From IMG/VR virus record IMGVR_UViG_3300037141_000236, positions 1-64,000 of that record: DNA of 64,000 nt. The stretch is one strand, 5' to 3'. The notes under the pieces are model-generated. The model had not been told where the DNA came from. It saw only the letters and a list, made by a program, of their open reading frames with translations, and made no database searches. The position numbers and the translations under genes were made by a program. Within the stretch, counting starts at the first letter, position 1; each line of letters opens with the position of its first letter. Positions 32,749-42,632 of this stretch are shown here, one piece after another. The DNA is from a virus.

Positions 32749-33579
32749 ATGAGAGATTACATATCTTTTTCCACATACCGCTTATTTTCTTCTTGCGCCT
32801 TTAAATATCATTTACTTAAAGACCTTAACTACGCAGAAGGATCAAATGAATTTCTTATTTTTGGGACAGCAATTCATGCTACCATTGAGGATATAGTAAA
32901 CAAAAAACATAGTCATATTTTATATGAAGGACTTTTAAAAAAACATTTAGCCGCAGGAGGAGGAGAAGTATTTGCAAATTCGTATTTCGGCAAGAAAATG
33001 TTACCAGAAGGTGTAGCAATTCTAAAAGAGTTGGATATTCTTAATAGATATAAAGGTTGGGAAATCGTGGGATCCGAAATAGAAATGTATGAACCTCTTT
33101 TCGAAGAGACTAATCAAATAATTTATTTTAAAGGAATTATTGACCTTGTTTTAAAACAAGGTGATAAATATATAATTATTGACTTTAAAACAGCTATGAA
33201 GCCTTGGGACATTGAAAAGAAGAAGGAAGATAAAGGATTCTTTGGGCAGCTGGCATTATACAAACACTTCTTCGCAGTAAAGAATGGAATTGATCCAAAG
33301 AACATCAGTACTAGATTTGTGGCTTTGGCAAGAGTTCCAATCAACATACAACAATACGAAATTAATATTAGCCAAGAATTCAGCGATGATATCCTTGCAG
33401 ACATAAAACGTGTAGCTAAAGAAATAGGTACATCAACAGTGGGAATAGCACCCAAAGCAAAACATAGTGGAAGAGCAGATGCAAGTTATACTTGTAACTA
33501 TTGTCCTTTCAAAGCTATGTGTACAAATCAAGTAAACCAGGTTGTTTTACCAAAAGAAGAAACCATTAAAAATGATTAG
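32749..33579 (+). CDS. RecB/Cas4-like PD-(D/E)XK nuclease
   Basis: A 276-residue exonuclease-like protein. N-terminal ISFSTYRLFSSCAFKYHL and FGTAIHATIED, then FKGIIDLVL and KYIIIDFKTA (the D...D-x-K catalytic core), GQLALYKHFF, and a C-terminal CNYCPFKAMC. With Cys16 this gives the four-Cys pattern of an iron-sulfur cluster found in Cas4/AddB-type nucleases. Probably acts in phage DNA processing or recombination. It overlaps the next gene by 8 nt. Confidence 0.82.
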   Translation: MRDYISFSTYRLFSSCAFKYHLLKDLNYAEGSNEFLIFGTAIHATIEDIVNKKHSHILYEGLLKKHLAAGGGEVFANSYFGKKMLPEGVAILKELDILNRYKGWEIVGSEIEMYEPLFEETNQIIYFKGIIDLVLKQGDKYIIIDFKTAMKPWDIEKKKEDKGFFGQLALYKHFFAVKNGIDPKNISTRFVALARVPINIQQYEINISQEFSDDILADIKRVAKEIGTSTVGIAPKAKHSGRADASYTCNYCPFKAMCTNQVNQVVLPKEETIKND

Positions 33580-34228
33580 ACCACGTGTCGGAATAGTGTT
33601 AGACTATAGTCTAAGAATTCCAGAATTCAAAGATATGTATTTGAAATTAAAAGAACAGATACTGGTAGGCATGAGCGGCGCAGCCAATCTCCAACAAGAA
33701 GATTTAATAGATCAGAACAGTTATTGGAATAAAGCAGTCAAAGAGAATCCAGCCATCATAGACTTCTATTCTAAACAAATTCCCCCCACAAGTAACTCCG
33801 GTAAAGACTTTGATATTACATTGAAGAAGTACTTTATGACTAATGAGCACAGACTTAAATTCTTAGAAGAATGGTCTTATGCTTTGTATGGTCAAGGGGC
33901 AATCAACAATAAGTCTGATGTGAATGTAATCAATACAGCACAATCTAAACTATGTGATATTGTGTTGATCGACAGATGTACTCATACAAGGAAGATACCA
34001 AACACATTCGCATTCTTATCTCGTGCCGGCTTATTTGTAAAGCAAGTGGTTTTTACTAATACAGAAGACGAGATAAATGAATTAAAGAAAGGATTGATCA
34101 GTTGTTATGACCCTTTTGAAGATCCAAGTATGATTATTGAAGTGGGAGGCAAATACAGCACACCATCAAAGAGTTTAATGGATTGGTTCATGAAAGTCGA
34201 AAAGCAGATAAAAGACAAAGTGAAGTAA
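33572..34228 (+). CDS. Hypothetical protein, 218 aa
   Basis: The ATG at 33572 (MIRPRVGIVLDYSLRIPEF) is preferred to one 30 nt upstream. The initial VGIVLDYS and KLCDIVLIDRCTHTRKIPNT segments suggest an alpha/beta nucleotide- or sugar-related fold, but no family can be named. It lies between the nuclease and the glycosyltransferase genes. Confidence 0.55.
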   Translation: MIRPRVGIVLDYSLRIPEFKDMYLKLKEQILVGMSGAANLQQEDLIDQNSYWNKAVKENPAIIDFYSKQIPPTSNSGKDFDITLKKYFMTNEHRLKFLEEWSYALYGQGAINNKSDVNVINTAQSKLCDIVLIDRCTHTRKIPNTFAFLSRAGLFVKQVVFTNTEDEINELKKGLISCYDPFEDPSMIIEVGGKYSTPSKSLMDWFMKVEKQIKDKVK

Positions 34229-34281
34229 TTCTTTGTTGGGAGCAAAAGATTTATTAGATTTAATGAAATAGAAATTATACA

Positions 34282-35565
34282 ATGAGCATAGAACGTAAAA
34301 TTAAAAGAGCAGCAAAGAAATCTGATTTTCAAAAAGCTTTAGATGACGGTGCCAAACAACAAAGAGATGCAGGTCTTTCTCTTGAGCAACGTAAAGAAGA
34401 ACGCTATGAGAAATTAGAGAAGATTTTTTCTCAGTTGGGAGATCGTAAAAATAGGTATTTGTTTTACGCACCCGACATTCCTTTCCCATGTTCTACTGTT
34501 AAAGTAATATACGAACATGCCTACTACTTGAATCAAATGGGGTTCAATGCAATTATCCTTCATGAAGTAAAAGGATTTCGCCCGAACTGGATTCAAAAAC
34601 CAGAACTACTTAAAGAAGCAAAGATCATTTATCTATCTGAGAAAAAGAAATCAGGTGGATATTCTAAGCCATCATTTGCTTTCTCTCCAACAGATACAAT
34701 CATTATTCCAGAAGGTTTCTGGACTGTGATGACAGGCTTCGCAGAAACAAAGACATTACACAAAGTTGTTATGGCTTTTGGTTATGGAGGATTTGCAACA
34801 GCAGAACCTGGAGCGAACTGGGCATCATTAGGATTTACAGATGTACTTTGTGTTTCAGAACAGTTGAAAGAAGACTATTCTAAACTATGGCCAAACCTTA
34901 CTTATCATGTGGTAGGTTATGATATTGATAGAGAATTATTTTCTCCTGTGGATGCGAATCTTATAAAGCCTGAAATTGCTTTATCTTGTCGTAGCAGAGA
35001 GGACGCACAATCCCTTATCAATATCTTCTACAGCAAGTATCCTTTCTTAGATATGTTCCAATTCAAGATTCTAAAGAAGATGGATACAAACGAATATGCA
35101 GAGTCACTAAGAACTAGTGCAGCAATGGTATTCGTAGATGAGAAGGCAGGGCATCCTGCTCCTCCATTAGAAGCGATTGCTTGTGGTGTAACAACTATTG
35201 GAGTATTCGGAAGAGGAATGGAACACCTTGTAGATCAAGAAGGATTTGTATGGCTTCCCTCAAACGATCCATTTATGATTGTGGAAGCAGTAGCGGAATT
35301 TTGTGTTAACTGGCTTGAGAACAATGTAAGACCAATCGAAGATAAAGCGATCCTTGATAAGTATCACACGGATGTAGTAAAGACAAAGCTTCTAAATGTA
35401 TATGAAGAACTACAAATGAATAAGATCAAGTTATTCACTGCTGTTAAACAAGCGGTAGACGAGTCAAAATTGGATACAGCAATAGATACAATGCCAATCG
35501 ATTTCAAGGCAGACGAAGTAAAAACAGTAGCCGAAGTAATTGCGGAAATAAACGAAACAAAATAA
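34282..35565 (+). CDS. GT4-like glycosyltransferase, 427 aa
   Basis: A charged N-terminal helix precedes a GT-B fold: RYLFYAPDIPFPCSTVKVIY, DTIIIPEG, VLCVSEQLKEDYSKLW, and a C-terminal half with GHPAPPLEAIACGVTTIGVF (the donor-binding E-x7-E-like region) and WLPSND. It may modify phage DNA bases, virion proteins or the host surface. The tail (KADEVKTVAEVIAEINETK) is acidic and looks open-ended; see findings. Confidence 0.75.
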   Translation: MSIERKIKRAAKKSDFQKALDDGAKQQRDAGLSLEQRKEERYEKLEKIFSQLGDRKNRYLFYAPDIPFPCSTVKVIYEHAYYLNQMGFNAIILHEVKGFRPNWIQKPELLKEAKIIYLSEKKKSGGYSKPSFAFSPTDTIIIPEGFWTVMTGFAETKTLHKVVMAFGYGGFATAEPGANWASLGFTDVLCVSEQLKEDYSKLWPNLTYHVVGYDIDRELFSPVDANLIKPEIALSCRSREDAQSLINIFYSKYPFLDMFQFKILKKMDTNEYAESLRTSAAMVFVDEKAGHPAPPLEAIACGVTTIGVFGRGMEHLVDQEGFVWLPSNDPFMIVEAVAEFCVNWLENNVRPIEDKAILDKYHTDVVKTKLLNVYEELQMNKIKLFTAVKQAVDESKLDTAIDTMPIDFKADEVKTVAEVIAEINETK

Positions 35566-35665
35566 TGAAACCATTAACATAATCCCAGCAGAACCAGAGC
35601 CTGAAAAGGAATGGTACGAAAAGAAGTAAGTTGATTATAATAACGGTTATAACGAGATTTAATAA

Positions 35666-35887
35666 ATGGCAGTAATACAACAAGTAAGAACAGCACCCAC
35701 AAATTGGGTAATTGATTTTACAAAAATCGCAGCGATGTCTGCAACATATGAAGATATGGTTGCAATTAACGAAGCTTGCAAAATTGTAATGGGAATCAGA
35801 GGCAATACAATGTCTCAAGGGGAAGCATTAGCTTTTCATTCTCTAATTCATTTGGGAGTATTAACAAAGGAACCAATAAAAGAATAA
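35666..35887 (+). CDS. Hypothetical protein, 73 aa
   Basis: Helical, with MSATYEDMVAINEACKIVMG and MSQGEALAFHSLIHLG. Not recognised. An AGATTTAATA box lies close upstream, and the gene starts the run that leads to the late sigma factor and baseplate genes. Between 35566 and 35665 no other start-bearing gene is seen. Confidence 0.55.
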   Translation: MAVIQQVRTAPTNWVIDFTKIAAMSATYEDMVAINEACKIVMGIRGNTMSQGEALAFHSLIHLGVLTKEPIKE

Positions 35888-35888
35888 T

Positions 35889-36188
35889 ATGATAACTCAT
35901 AATTCGGATATAGACACTTTAGAAATCCCTACAAATTATACGTTTCAAAACAAACTTATATATTTGGCGATACATGAAGTTCTAAAACCATATATCCATG
36001 AATCTTGGACTGAGAATACAATCATTACATTAAAGCAAGAATTATCCGGTAGACTTATAGAAACTTTTAAACTTCCATTTACAAAGATAGAAGTTACGAA
36101 GAACGGCAATGAAATAAAAGGGCATATAGAATACACCGGAGGCAATCCTTTAGAATTTATCTTATCAAACAAACACAATGAAAATTAA
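35889..36188 (+). CDS. Hypothetical protein, 99 aa
   Basis: Alpha+beta protein (NKLIYLAIHEVLKPYIHESW, IKGHIEYTGGNPLEFIL). Starts one base after the previous stop and overlaps the next gene by 11 nt. Position suggests a baseplate-module gene; no family is recognised. Confidence 0.55.
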   Translation: MITHNSDIDTLEIPTNYTFQNKLIYLAIHEVLKPYIHESWTENTIITLKQELSGRLIETFKLPFTKIEVTKNGNEIKGHIEYTGGNPLEFILSNKHNEN

Positions 36189-36843
36189 TTATATCGTTAC
36201 CACAACCTCTACAATTGAAGTATCAGAAGAAACTAGACAATCTATTGAACGCAATCTACAACCTGGAGATACTTATAACGTTGCCATATTCAATGATACT
36301 ATTAACGAAGAGACTTCTTTAAATCAGATAATTTCTACATTAGGAGACGATGGATATATTGTACTTGTTAACGATGGAAGTATTGTAAGGGAATTTGCTT
36401 CAGACATTTACGCTAAGTATGCGGATCTAGGAACTGATGATAAAGGCCCAATGGAAGTAATTAAACTTCCCATTGTAGAGCTTTGCACTCCCGTTGAAAA
36501 AGCAGCTCCTCATTTTAAAGGATTCCTCAATGCTTCAATCTGGAAACCATACTTTGCAGAAAACGTAGGAGAACTTGATTTAACGTTGGCAACACGTGGA
36601 ATCGACTTACTTCTTTATGGAGCCTTGATTCCTACAGTAATCGCAAAGAAACACGCATTCAATACAACATTAAAATATTATTCCTTCTTTGAATTCTTGA
36701 GCCGTCTTATTCGCGCTGACATTCCCGTTCTAGGGATCCCGAAAATAACTTTGAAATGTATCAAAGATTACGAACTCAAGGATGTGCCGCAAGAAGAAAA
36801 ACTTTTGCACTTTAGAGCAGCACAAGCCTCTCAATCAGCTTAA
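36178..36843 (+). CDS. Hypothetical protein, possibly GT-A-like, 221 aa
   Basis: IVTTTSTIEVSEETRQSIER and LGDDGYIVLVNDGSIVREFA resemble the start and the nucleotide-binding loop of GT-A type sugar transferases, but a DxD site is not clear. The second half is helical (KYYSFFEFLSRLIRAD). Coupled by TAATG to the next gene. Confidence 0.5.
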   Translation: MKINYIVTTTSTIEVSEETRQSIERNLQPGDTYNVAIFNDTINEETSLNQIISTLGDDGYIVLVNDGSIVREFASDIYAKYADLGTDDKGPMEVIKLPIVELCTPVEKAAPHFKGFLNASIWKPYFAENVGELDLTLATRGIDLLLYGALIPTVIAKKHAFNTTLKYYSFFEFLSRLIRADIPVLGIPKITLKCIKDYELKDVPQEEKLLHFRAAQASQSA

Positions 36844-37418
36844 TGCTCCCAAGAAGATCCAAGCCGAAGTTTAAACTTCCTTCGGTACACAGTAAAAAGA
36901 TAGGCCCTCCACCTCCGTTTGTCCCAGAGGAAGAGAAAACGCTTGAACAAATGTTGCCATCAAAAGACTTGGCAGCACTTAATAAAGCGTTGGAACAAAT
37001 CCGTTCCGAAATATTCCATACAGAATCTACAGGCGAAGAGATAATTAATCCATCAGGAACATTATCTTATTCATTAACCATCGATGGCAGTGTCCATTTC
37101 GATCCAGGACAAGTATCCAACGTTAAGATGAATGTTGAAACTAAAGGTGGTTTCGGTAATCCTGCAGCCCGAGAGGCATGTGTTGTGAATATTACAATGC
37201 ATACTGATCTCGAGGGAGCAGAAGCAATCAAAGAGATATTCAATAACTATATGACTGCAGGTGTACACCAATATACTGTACGTTTATATAAAGGAATCAT
37301 ATTATTCAGATCAATACAATTATACGACGCAAGAATAACTAACTACTTCACAGAAATAGATCCTGCCGGGAATGTCACAATCAATATTACGCTTCAGCCA
37401 GGCTTTTGGCACATCTAA
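36843..37418 (+). CDS. Probable structural protein, 191 aa
   Basis: Pro-rich basic N-terminus (IGPPPPFVPEEEK), a helix, then a beta-rich domain (GTLSYSLTIDGSVHFDPGQV, VRLYKGIILFRSIQLYD, NVTINITLQPGFW). This looks like a tail or baseplate beta domain. No specific family is recognised. Confidence 0.55.
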   Translation: MLPRRSKPKFKLPSVHSKKIGPPPPFVPEEEKTLEQMLPSKDLAALNKALEQIRSEIFHTESTGEEIINPSGTLSYSLTIDGSVHFDPGQVSNVKMNVETKGGFGNPAAREACVVNITMHTDLEGAEAIKEIFNNYMTAGVHQYTVRLYKGIILFRSIQLYDARITNYFTEIDPAGNVTINITLQPGFWHI

Positions 37419-37427
37419 TACGAATTA

Positions 37428-38225
37428 ATGCATGCGAATCAAAACGAAAATAAAGAAGTAAAGGTTGAAGTTGAGGTGAAAGTTCCTGCAAAACGCGGAA
37501 GGAAACCAAAACCTGGCTCAGTTAACCCAAAAAGTTACTTTGCCGAAGTACAAGAACAAGCTATCAAAGATTATTTGAGTGGCAATCTTTCAACTGCTCA
37601 GAAGAATAAAGTCTTTGAGACAATTATTGATCCTTGCTTAAAGAAACTTGTGGATGGTGTCATGACCATGCCTATGTTTCAAAAGATTATAGGTATTAAT
37701 AGAGATCAATTAAAGGAAGACGCATACTACCACGTAATATTCCAACTAGATAAGTTCAATCCTAATAAAATAGGTAAGTCAGGCGATCCTGTAAGAGCTT
37801 ATTCCTACCTGGGAACAGTTGTAAAACACTATATTCTTGGCTTAAAGATCCAAAATGATGGATACATCGCCAAACATGGTGGAGTTCTTGATGTGGATGA
37901 AATTGGCGAACATATCCCCGACAACAGACGTAATCCAGAAGAGTTTGAAGAACTTAAAAAGGGTCTTGTAGCACAGTTAGAGAAGACTGTGGAAACAAAA
38001 CGTCTTAATAAAAACGACCTAATCGTTGGAAACACACTAAAATATATGCTTTCCAACTGGCATAGGCTCGAATTCCAAAGTAAAAATGAGTTTGTAAGGC
38101 TTCTGTGCCATTATACTCAATTGAATCCACCAGTAGTGGCACGTAGTCTAAAGAAATATAAGTCTTTGGTATATGATATGCTAGTCCAACCAAAAGGTAA
38201 ATCTAAGAAGAAACAGAAGAAGTAA
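37428..38225 (+). CDS. Late sigma factor, T4 gp55-like
   Basis: A 265-residue protein with basic N- and C-terminal tails (AKRGRKPKPG; KGKSKKKQKK). The core follows the gp55/sigma-2 pattern: QAIKDYLSGNLSTAQKNKVF, LKEDAYYHVIFQLDKFNPNK and VRAYSYLGTVVKHYILGLKI, the last two corresponding to the core-binding and -10-binding helices. It would redirect host RNA polymerase to late promoters, plausibly the ATATTTAA boxes here. It is encoded within the late baseplate cluster. Confidence 0.78.
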   Translation: MHANQNENKEVKVEVEVKVPAKRGRKPKPGSVNPKSYFAEVQEQAIKDYLSGNLSTAQKNKVFETIIDPCLKKLVDGVMTMPMFQKIIGINRDQLKEDAYYHVIFQLDKFNPNKIGKSGDPVRAYSYLGTVVKHYILGLKIQNDGYIAKHGGVLDVDEIGEHIPDNRRNPEEFEELKKGLVAQLEKTVETKRLNKNDLIVGNTLKYMLSNWHRLEFQSKNEFVRLLCHYTQLNPPVVARSLKKYKSLVYDMLVQPKGKSKKKQKK

Positions 38226-38253
38226 CTTCCTATTTATTATTAAACCATAATAA

Positions 38254-38601
38254 ATGATAAAAAAGAGAGAAGATGTACAAGTTTCATCGTCTGGATTAGA
38301 AACACTTTTAAATAAAATATTAGAAGCATGCGAAGCAGACATAGAAGAAACAGAACAAAACATAGCCTTTTACAAGTCACAAGTAATGAATGACGTCAAT
38401 GGAAAGGAAATGTACGGAACGTATCTAAATGATGCTTTAAAAATTAAAGGACAAGCGAGAGATAGATATATTAAAATCATTAATATATGGAAAGATCGTG
38501 TTAAGGTTAAAGAAATCTTGGAAAAGGCTTCTGGAACTGATGAAAGCCCTGAGAATTTACTTAAAGCTATTGACGAATTTTTTGAAACTGAACAGGACTA
38601 A
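38254..38601 (+). CDS. Hypothetical helical protein, 115 aa
   Basis: All-helical, acidic (GLETLLNKILEACEADIEET, RDRYIKIINIWKDRVKVKEI). A TATTTATT box precedes it. Sits between late sigma factor and baseplate genes and is coupled to the next small gene by TAATG. Function unknown. Confidence 0.6.
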   Translation: MIKKREDVQVSSSGLETLLNKILEACEADIEETEQNIAFYKSQVMNDVNGKEMYGTYLNDALKIKGQARDRYIKIINIWKDRVKVKEILEKASGTDESPENLLKAIDEFFETEQD

Positions 38602-38777
38602 TGGATAATCAATTTTCAACAATCACAGAAGAAGAATTAAGACAACGAGTATCTCGCTTAGCTTCACAAGCCGCAGGAGTGAGACAGAATGTTTTAAAAG
38701 AATGCGACAACCTTGAGAATCTTTATAAGGAGATTCTTAAGTTAAGAAAAGAAATGGCTGACAGAGTCAAAGGATAA
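38601..38777 (+). CDS. Small helical protein, 58 aa
   Basis: Missed by a 60-residue cutoff. Starts MDNQFSTITEEELRQRVSRL and continues as a charged helix to EMADRVKG. TAATG overlaps at both ends place it firmly in the baseplate transcript. Possibly a small coiled-coil chaperone or baseplate part; not recognised. Confidence 0.65.
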   Translation: MDNQFSTITEEELRQRVSRLASQAAGVRQNVLKECDNLENLYKEILKLRKEMADRVKG

Positions 38778-39709
38778 TGGAACCAAATAGGATAACCTCC
38801 GGTAGGCCGAAAGACTTACTTAAAACAAAAATGACGGATCTTACCATCAACCACGAAAACTCGGGGCTTGGTAGGACTTTCTTTTTGGGTCAGGTTATTG
38901 ATTCGAAAGATCCATCAAATGCAAATAGATTAAGAATTCGTATTCCTTTATTAGATAATCCTTTTTATGTAGATGACTCAGGTAACTTAACTACAACATC
39001 TGGACACGATAAACTTCCATGGTGCATTTCTGCTCATGGAAGAATGATTGACACTCCTGAAAATAATAGCGTAGTACTCGTAGCTTTATTCGATCCGGCG
39101 AATCCAATGATGGGAAGAGTATGGTTCAGCGCAGTGCCTGAGCTATCAGCAACAGATATCTTTGATCAAACTCGTTTACAGCCAGAACAAGATTCTGGAG
39201 CTTGGAAGAATGCGGAGACATCCATTAATACAAAATATGGTAATACCCCAACTGTTGCAGGCCGACCAGCTTTACAAAGTAAAGCAAGGCAAACTAATCC
39301 TAGCGTGGGAATAAGAGGTAAAGATAATAACAAACTACTATTTGAAACGGGCAAAACTACACTTATACAGAACCAAGGAGTGAATAACAAGACCACTTTA
39401 ATTGAAATGACAGATAATTTAATGGTTATGAGTCAGCAATTGAGTATTCTATCAAGTCAATCTAATAAAAGACTTCATCCTGTGTTGGGTGATCCTTTAT
39501 TTACCTTCATGAGAAGTCAATTGGATCTATTGAATCAAATTGTTATTTTATTAAACACTTCTCCAGGCATCGGTAATAATGGGTATGCAGTTGCACCAGC
39601 AGTAACAGCACCGAATATACAGGCAGCGTATCAGAAGCTTACAGCAGACTTTGATATATTGAAACAATTGGGAGAAGGACAAGCTAAGAATATAACCATC
39701 TCAGCATAA
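38777..39709 (+). CDS. Baseplate hub protein, gp5 OB-fold-like
   Basis: A 310-residue protein. FFLGQVIDSKDPSNANRLRI, LPWCISAHGRM and VVLVALFDPANPMMGRVWFS form an OB-fold like the N-terminal domain of T4 gp5 and related hub/spike proteins. No lysozyme domain is present. The C-terminal 100 residues are helical (LMVMSQQLSILSSQSN). Upstream of gp25- and gp6-like genes, as expected for a baseplate module. Confidence 0.78.
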   Translation: MEPNRITSGRPKDLLKTKMTDLTINHENSGLGRTFFLGQVIDSKDPSNANRLRIRIPLLDNPFYVDDSGNLTTTSGHDKLPWCISAHGRMIDTPENNSVVLVALFDPANPMMGRVWFSAVPELSATDIFDQTRLQPEQDSGAWKNAETSINTKYGNTPTVAGRPALQSKARQTNPSVGIRGKDNNKLLFETGKTTLIQNQGVNNKTTLIEMTDNLMVMSQQLSILSSQSNKRLHPVLGDPLFTFMRSQLDLLNQIVILLNTSPGIGNNGYAVAPAVTAPNIQAAYQKLTADFDILKQLGEGQAKNITISA

Positions 39710-40053
39710 TGTTAAGACAGACAGGAATAGAGAATAGATTGATTACATTGGCGTCTCAGATAACACAGTTATTGACGCCGGGAATCCCTTTGTCTGATAA
39801 AGCTAGAGAGATTGCTAGACTTAATGCCATTGCAACGACAGAAACGAAAGATTCAGGATTTGTACCGGTAACTTTTGGCAATACGTTTATCTTCCCACAC
39901 AATTTAGGTTATACGCCGAGTGTAACTTTGATTGTAGGATTCAGACAGCCATCAGATTTCCCTTACATTTCAGCAATAGATGATAATACTGTCACAGTAA
40001 CGTGTGCATCGAATAATATTAATCCAACATTAATAAGAGTAATCTGTCATTAA
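39709..40053 (+). CDS. Baseplate/fibre-like small protein, 114 aa
   Basis: An N-terminal helix is followed by a beta domain: VPVTFGNTFIFPHNLGYTPS, VTLIVGF, NTVTVTCASNN. The FPHNLGYTP pattern recurs in C-terminal domains of phage tail fibres and spikes. Located between gp5- and gp25-like genes; probably a tail-tip part. Confidence 0.6.
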   Translation: MLRQTGIENRLITLASQITQLLTPGIPLSDKAREIARLNAIATTETKDSGFVPVTFGNTFIFPHNLGYTPSVTLIVGFRQPSDFPYISAIDDNTVTVTCASNNINPTLIRVICH

Positions 40054-40428
40054 ATGGCTAAACCTAGTGCTTCGCTTCATTTTCCTTTTACAGAGGATCT
40101 CAATACGCACTCTTTATCAAGGGCGACGACTCCTAATGATGCGATACAAAGCGCAATAACCGCGTTTTTACTAACGGAGAAGGGCCAACGTAGAGGTAAT
40201 GCGATTGGGAGCTTTCTCCCCACATTACAACACCAATTAATTCCTTCATCTGCTTTACCAGGATTTGCAGATGAACTACAATCAGAGCTACAACAACAAT
40301 TTCCTGGAATCATATTTAATGATATTACATTAACACAAAATTTAGATGATCAAGTTGCTAATTTAGAAGTATCAATTACGTTTTCAACTCCCATCACCGA
40401 TGTCACCCAATTTTCGATAATCATATAA
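40054..40428 (+). CDS. Baseplate wedge protein, gp25-like
   Basis: A 124-residue protein with the gp25/lysozyme-like baseplate fold: LHFPFTEDLNTHSLSRATTP, NDAIQSAITAFLLTEKGQRR, and terminal strands ANLEVSITFSTPI. It joins the sheath to the wedge. TAATG overlap with the gp6-like gene. Confidence 0.85.
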   Translation: MAKPSASLHFPFTEDLNTHSLSRATTPNDAIQSAITAFLLTEKGQRRGNAIGSFLPTLQHQLIPSSALPGFADELQSELQQQFPGIIFNDITLTQNLDDQVANLEVSITFSTPITDVTQFSIII

Positions 40429-42632
40429 TGGCAACAGTATCAACTAATCCAACGGTAGCAACTCCTTCTTCTACAGCAGGAACTCAAATTAACTATTTGA
40501 GTCGTGACTTTAATTCTATCCGTGCGGATTTAATAAACTGGAGTAAGTTATACCATCCTGACAAATTTATCTTTATAAACGACGCCACGCCTGATATGAT
40601 GTATCTAGAAATGGTTGCATTCGTGGGAGATATGCTTTCTTTCTATACAGATAAAACATTTAACGAATCATTCTTATCAACAGCTCAAGCTGCAGAATCA
40701 ATTACTCGCATTGCCAAAGACCTGGGATTCTTTGAAACAGGTTCTACTCCTGCACAAACACAAGTAACACTTACATTAACTGTTCCTTTTGTTACAATTA
40801 GTGGAGTTGTACAGCCAGACCCTGATTATTTAGTATCTATTAAATCAGGGATGGCTTTGCAATCAGATAGTGGAGTAAGTTTTGAAGTATTAGAAGAAGT
40901 TAACTTTGCAGACCAATTTAATAGAAATGTTATTCCTAATTTGGATGGTAATAATCTAATTATAAATTTCACCATAACTAAAACAGCTGTGGCGATTGCA
41001 GGACAAACGAAAATACAACGTTTCTTTGTATCCAATAACTTAGCAAAACCTTTCTTAGTTGTTACAATGGACGATCAAGACATTACACAAATTGTAAGTA
41101 TCTTGAATGTCCCCACAAATACATTCGTTGCTCCAATAGATGATGACTTCAATGATCCTAATAAGACTTGGACAGAAGTAAGAGCTCTTTCTGATTCCAC
41201 AGCATTTTTACCTTTAAGTCCGACAACAGTATCGACACAAGCTTTAGCTAGTTTCATTACTCCTGCAGTTCAACAAGGGGTTGATACTCCTATATCTAAA
41301 AGATTTATTGTTCGTAGAGATGTGAACGATATTGTTTCCTTAACATTTGGATCAAGCAGCACGTCATTTGCGTCATTTAACAATATGATTCAGACCGCGG
41401 TGGATCCAAACACTGTTTCTTTCAACCAAGTATTAAATAATACTTCTTTGGGAGAGATTCCTTTACCTAATTCAACCTTATTCATTAAGTATAGAGTAGG
41501 TGGTGGTGAACAAACGAATATTATTACAGGACAATTGAATACAATAGTTGCAAAGAACTTCTTTCCAGCAAGCCCTACTGCAAACTTAACAATCTTACAA
41601 CAAGTAAGAAATTCATTATCTGTAGCCAATTTAATTCCGGCACTTGGTGGTAAAGACGTACCTTCAAGTGAAGAGATAAGAGTTACTGCTGGAAAAGTAT
41701 TCGCAGCACAAGACAGAGCTGTTACTTATGAAGACGTTAAAGCTATTCTAAGTACAATGCCTCCAGAATTTGGAAGGCCATTTAGAATTTCATATGAAGA
41801 AATGAAACCTATGGTGGCTAACTTCCAACAAGTAGAAAATGGTGTTAACACCTTGATGGCAAATCTATTAGCTGATCCAACAGCAATTGGTAGGCAATTG
41901 ATTGCACAACAAATATCCAGCTTCATGGCAAATCTAAGAACAGGAACAGCTATGATTGGAGCAAGTAACGTTGTATCTACATTGGATGCTGTATCGTTAC
42001 AATTACTGGGCCAACTTCCAACATTATGGATTGGAGAAAAAGCAAGGTTATATGTATTAGGTATCGATGAATCAGGGCAATTACTTACAGCGTTCAAAGA
42101 TCCTACAAGTGGATTATTTATATCTCCAAATCAATTATTAAAACAAAACATACAACAGTTTCTTATTTCTAAAAGAGTAATAGGAGATTGGATTGATGTT
42201 GTGGATGCAAGAGTAGTAAACTTTCAAGTAGAATTTACAGTATTAACAGACAAGAAGAATAAACAACAAGTGTTAGTTGACTGTTTAAATAAGTTAAGAG
42301 ATTATTTCAATTCAAATAATTGGAACATCAATCAGCCTATTATGATAGCAAATGTCGTTACTGCTCTTCAGGAAATTAATGGAGTAGTCAATGTCGTTGA
42401 CATTAGCTTTTATAACATATTTGGGTTAGGAAATGCGAGTCAAGACCCTGTCAGTGGCAGAGTTTATCAACCGGTTGAAAGTGGAAGATATAGAAACAAT
42501 AGCCCTATACCAGCTTCTGTTGCAAATAATAGGTATCTTATGATGCCCGTGAATAACATAATTGTTTCTTACCCAGATCAGCAGTTCGAAATCCGATTTC
42601 CGGAAAGTGACCTCATAGCCAAAGCTTTATAG
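40428..42632 (+). CDS. Baseplate wedge protein, gp6-like (baseplate J family)
   Basis: A 734-residue protein. The N-terminus INYLSRDFNSIRADLINWSK, MMYLEMVAFVGDMLSFYTDK and AESITRIAKDLGF is typical of gp6/J-type wedge proteins; the C-terminal third (KNKQQVLVDCLNKLRDYFNS and ALQEINGVVNVVDISFYNI) matches the J-family core. It forms the inner baseplate ring. Confidence 0.88.
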   Translation: MATVSTNPTVATPSSTAGTQINYLSRDFNSIRADLINWSKLYHPDKFIFINDATPDMMYLEMVAFVGDMLSFYTDKTFNESFLSTAQAAESITRIAKDLGFFETGSTPAQTQVTLTLTVPFVTISGVVQPDPDYLVSIKSGMALQSDSGVSFEVLEEVNFADQFNRNVIPNLDGNNLIINFTITKTAVAIAGQTKIQRFFVSNNLAKPFLVVTMDDQDITQIVSILNVPTNTFVAPIDDDFNDPNKTWTEVRALSDSTAFLPLSPTTVSTQALASFITPAVQQGVDTPISKRFIVRRDVNDIVSLTFGSSSTSFASFNNMIQTAVDPNTVSFNQVLNNTSLGEIPLPNSTLFIKYRVGGGEQTNIITGQLNTIVAKNFFPASPTANLTILQQVRNSLSVANLIPALGGKDVPSSEEIRVTAGKVFAAQDRAVTYEDVKAILSTMPPEFGRPFRISYEEMKPMVANFQQVENGVNTLMANLLADPTAIGRQLIAQQISSFMANLRTGTAMIGASNVVSTLDAVSLQLLGQLPTLWIGEKARLYVLGIDESGQLLTAFKDPTSGLFISPNQLLKQNIQQFLISKRVIGDWIDVVDARVVNFQVEFTVLTDKKNKQQVLVDCLNKLRDYFNSNNWNINQPIMIANVVTALQEINGVVNVVDISFYNIFGLGNASQDPVSGRVYQPVESGRYRNNSPIPASVANNRYLMMPVNNIIVSYPDQQFEIRFPESDLIAKAL

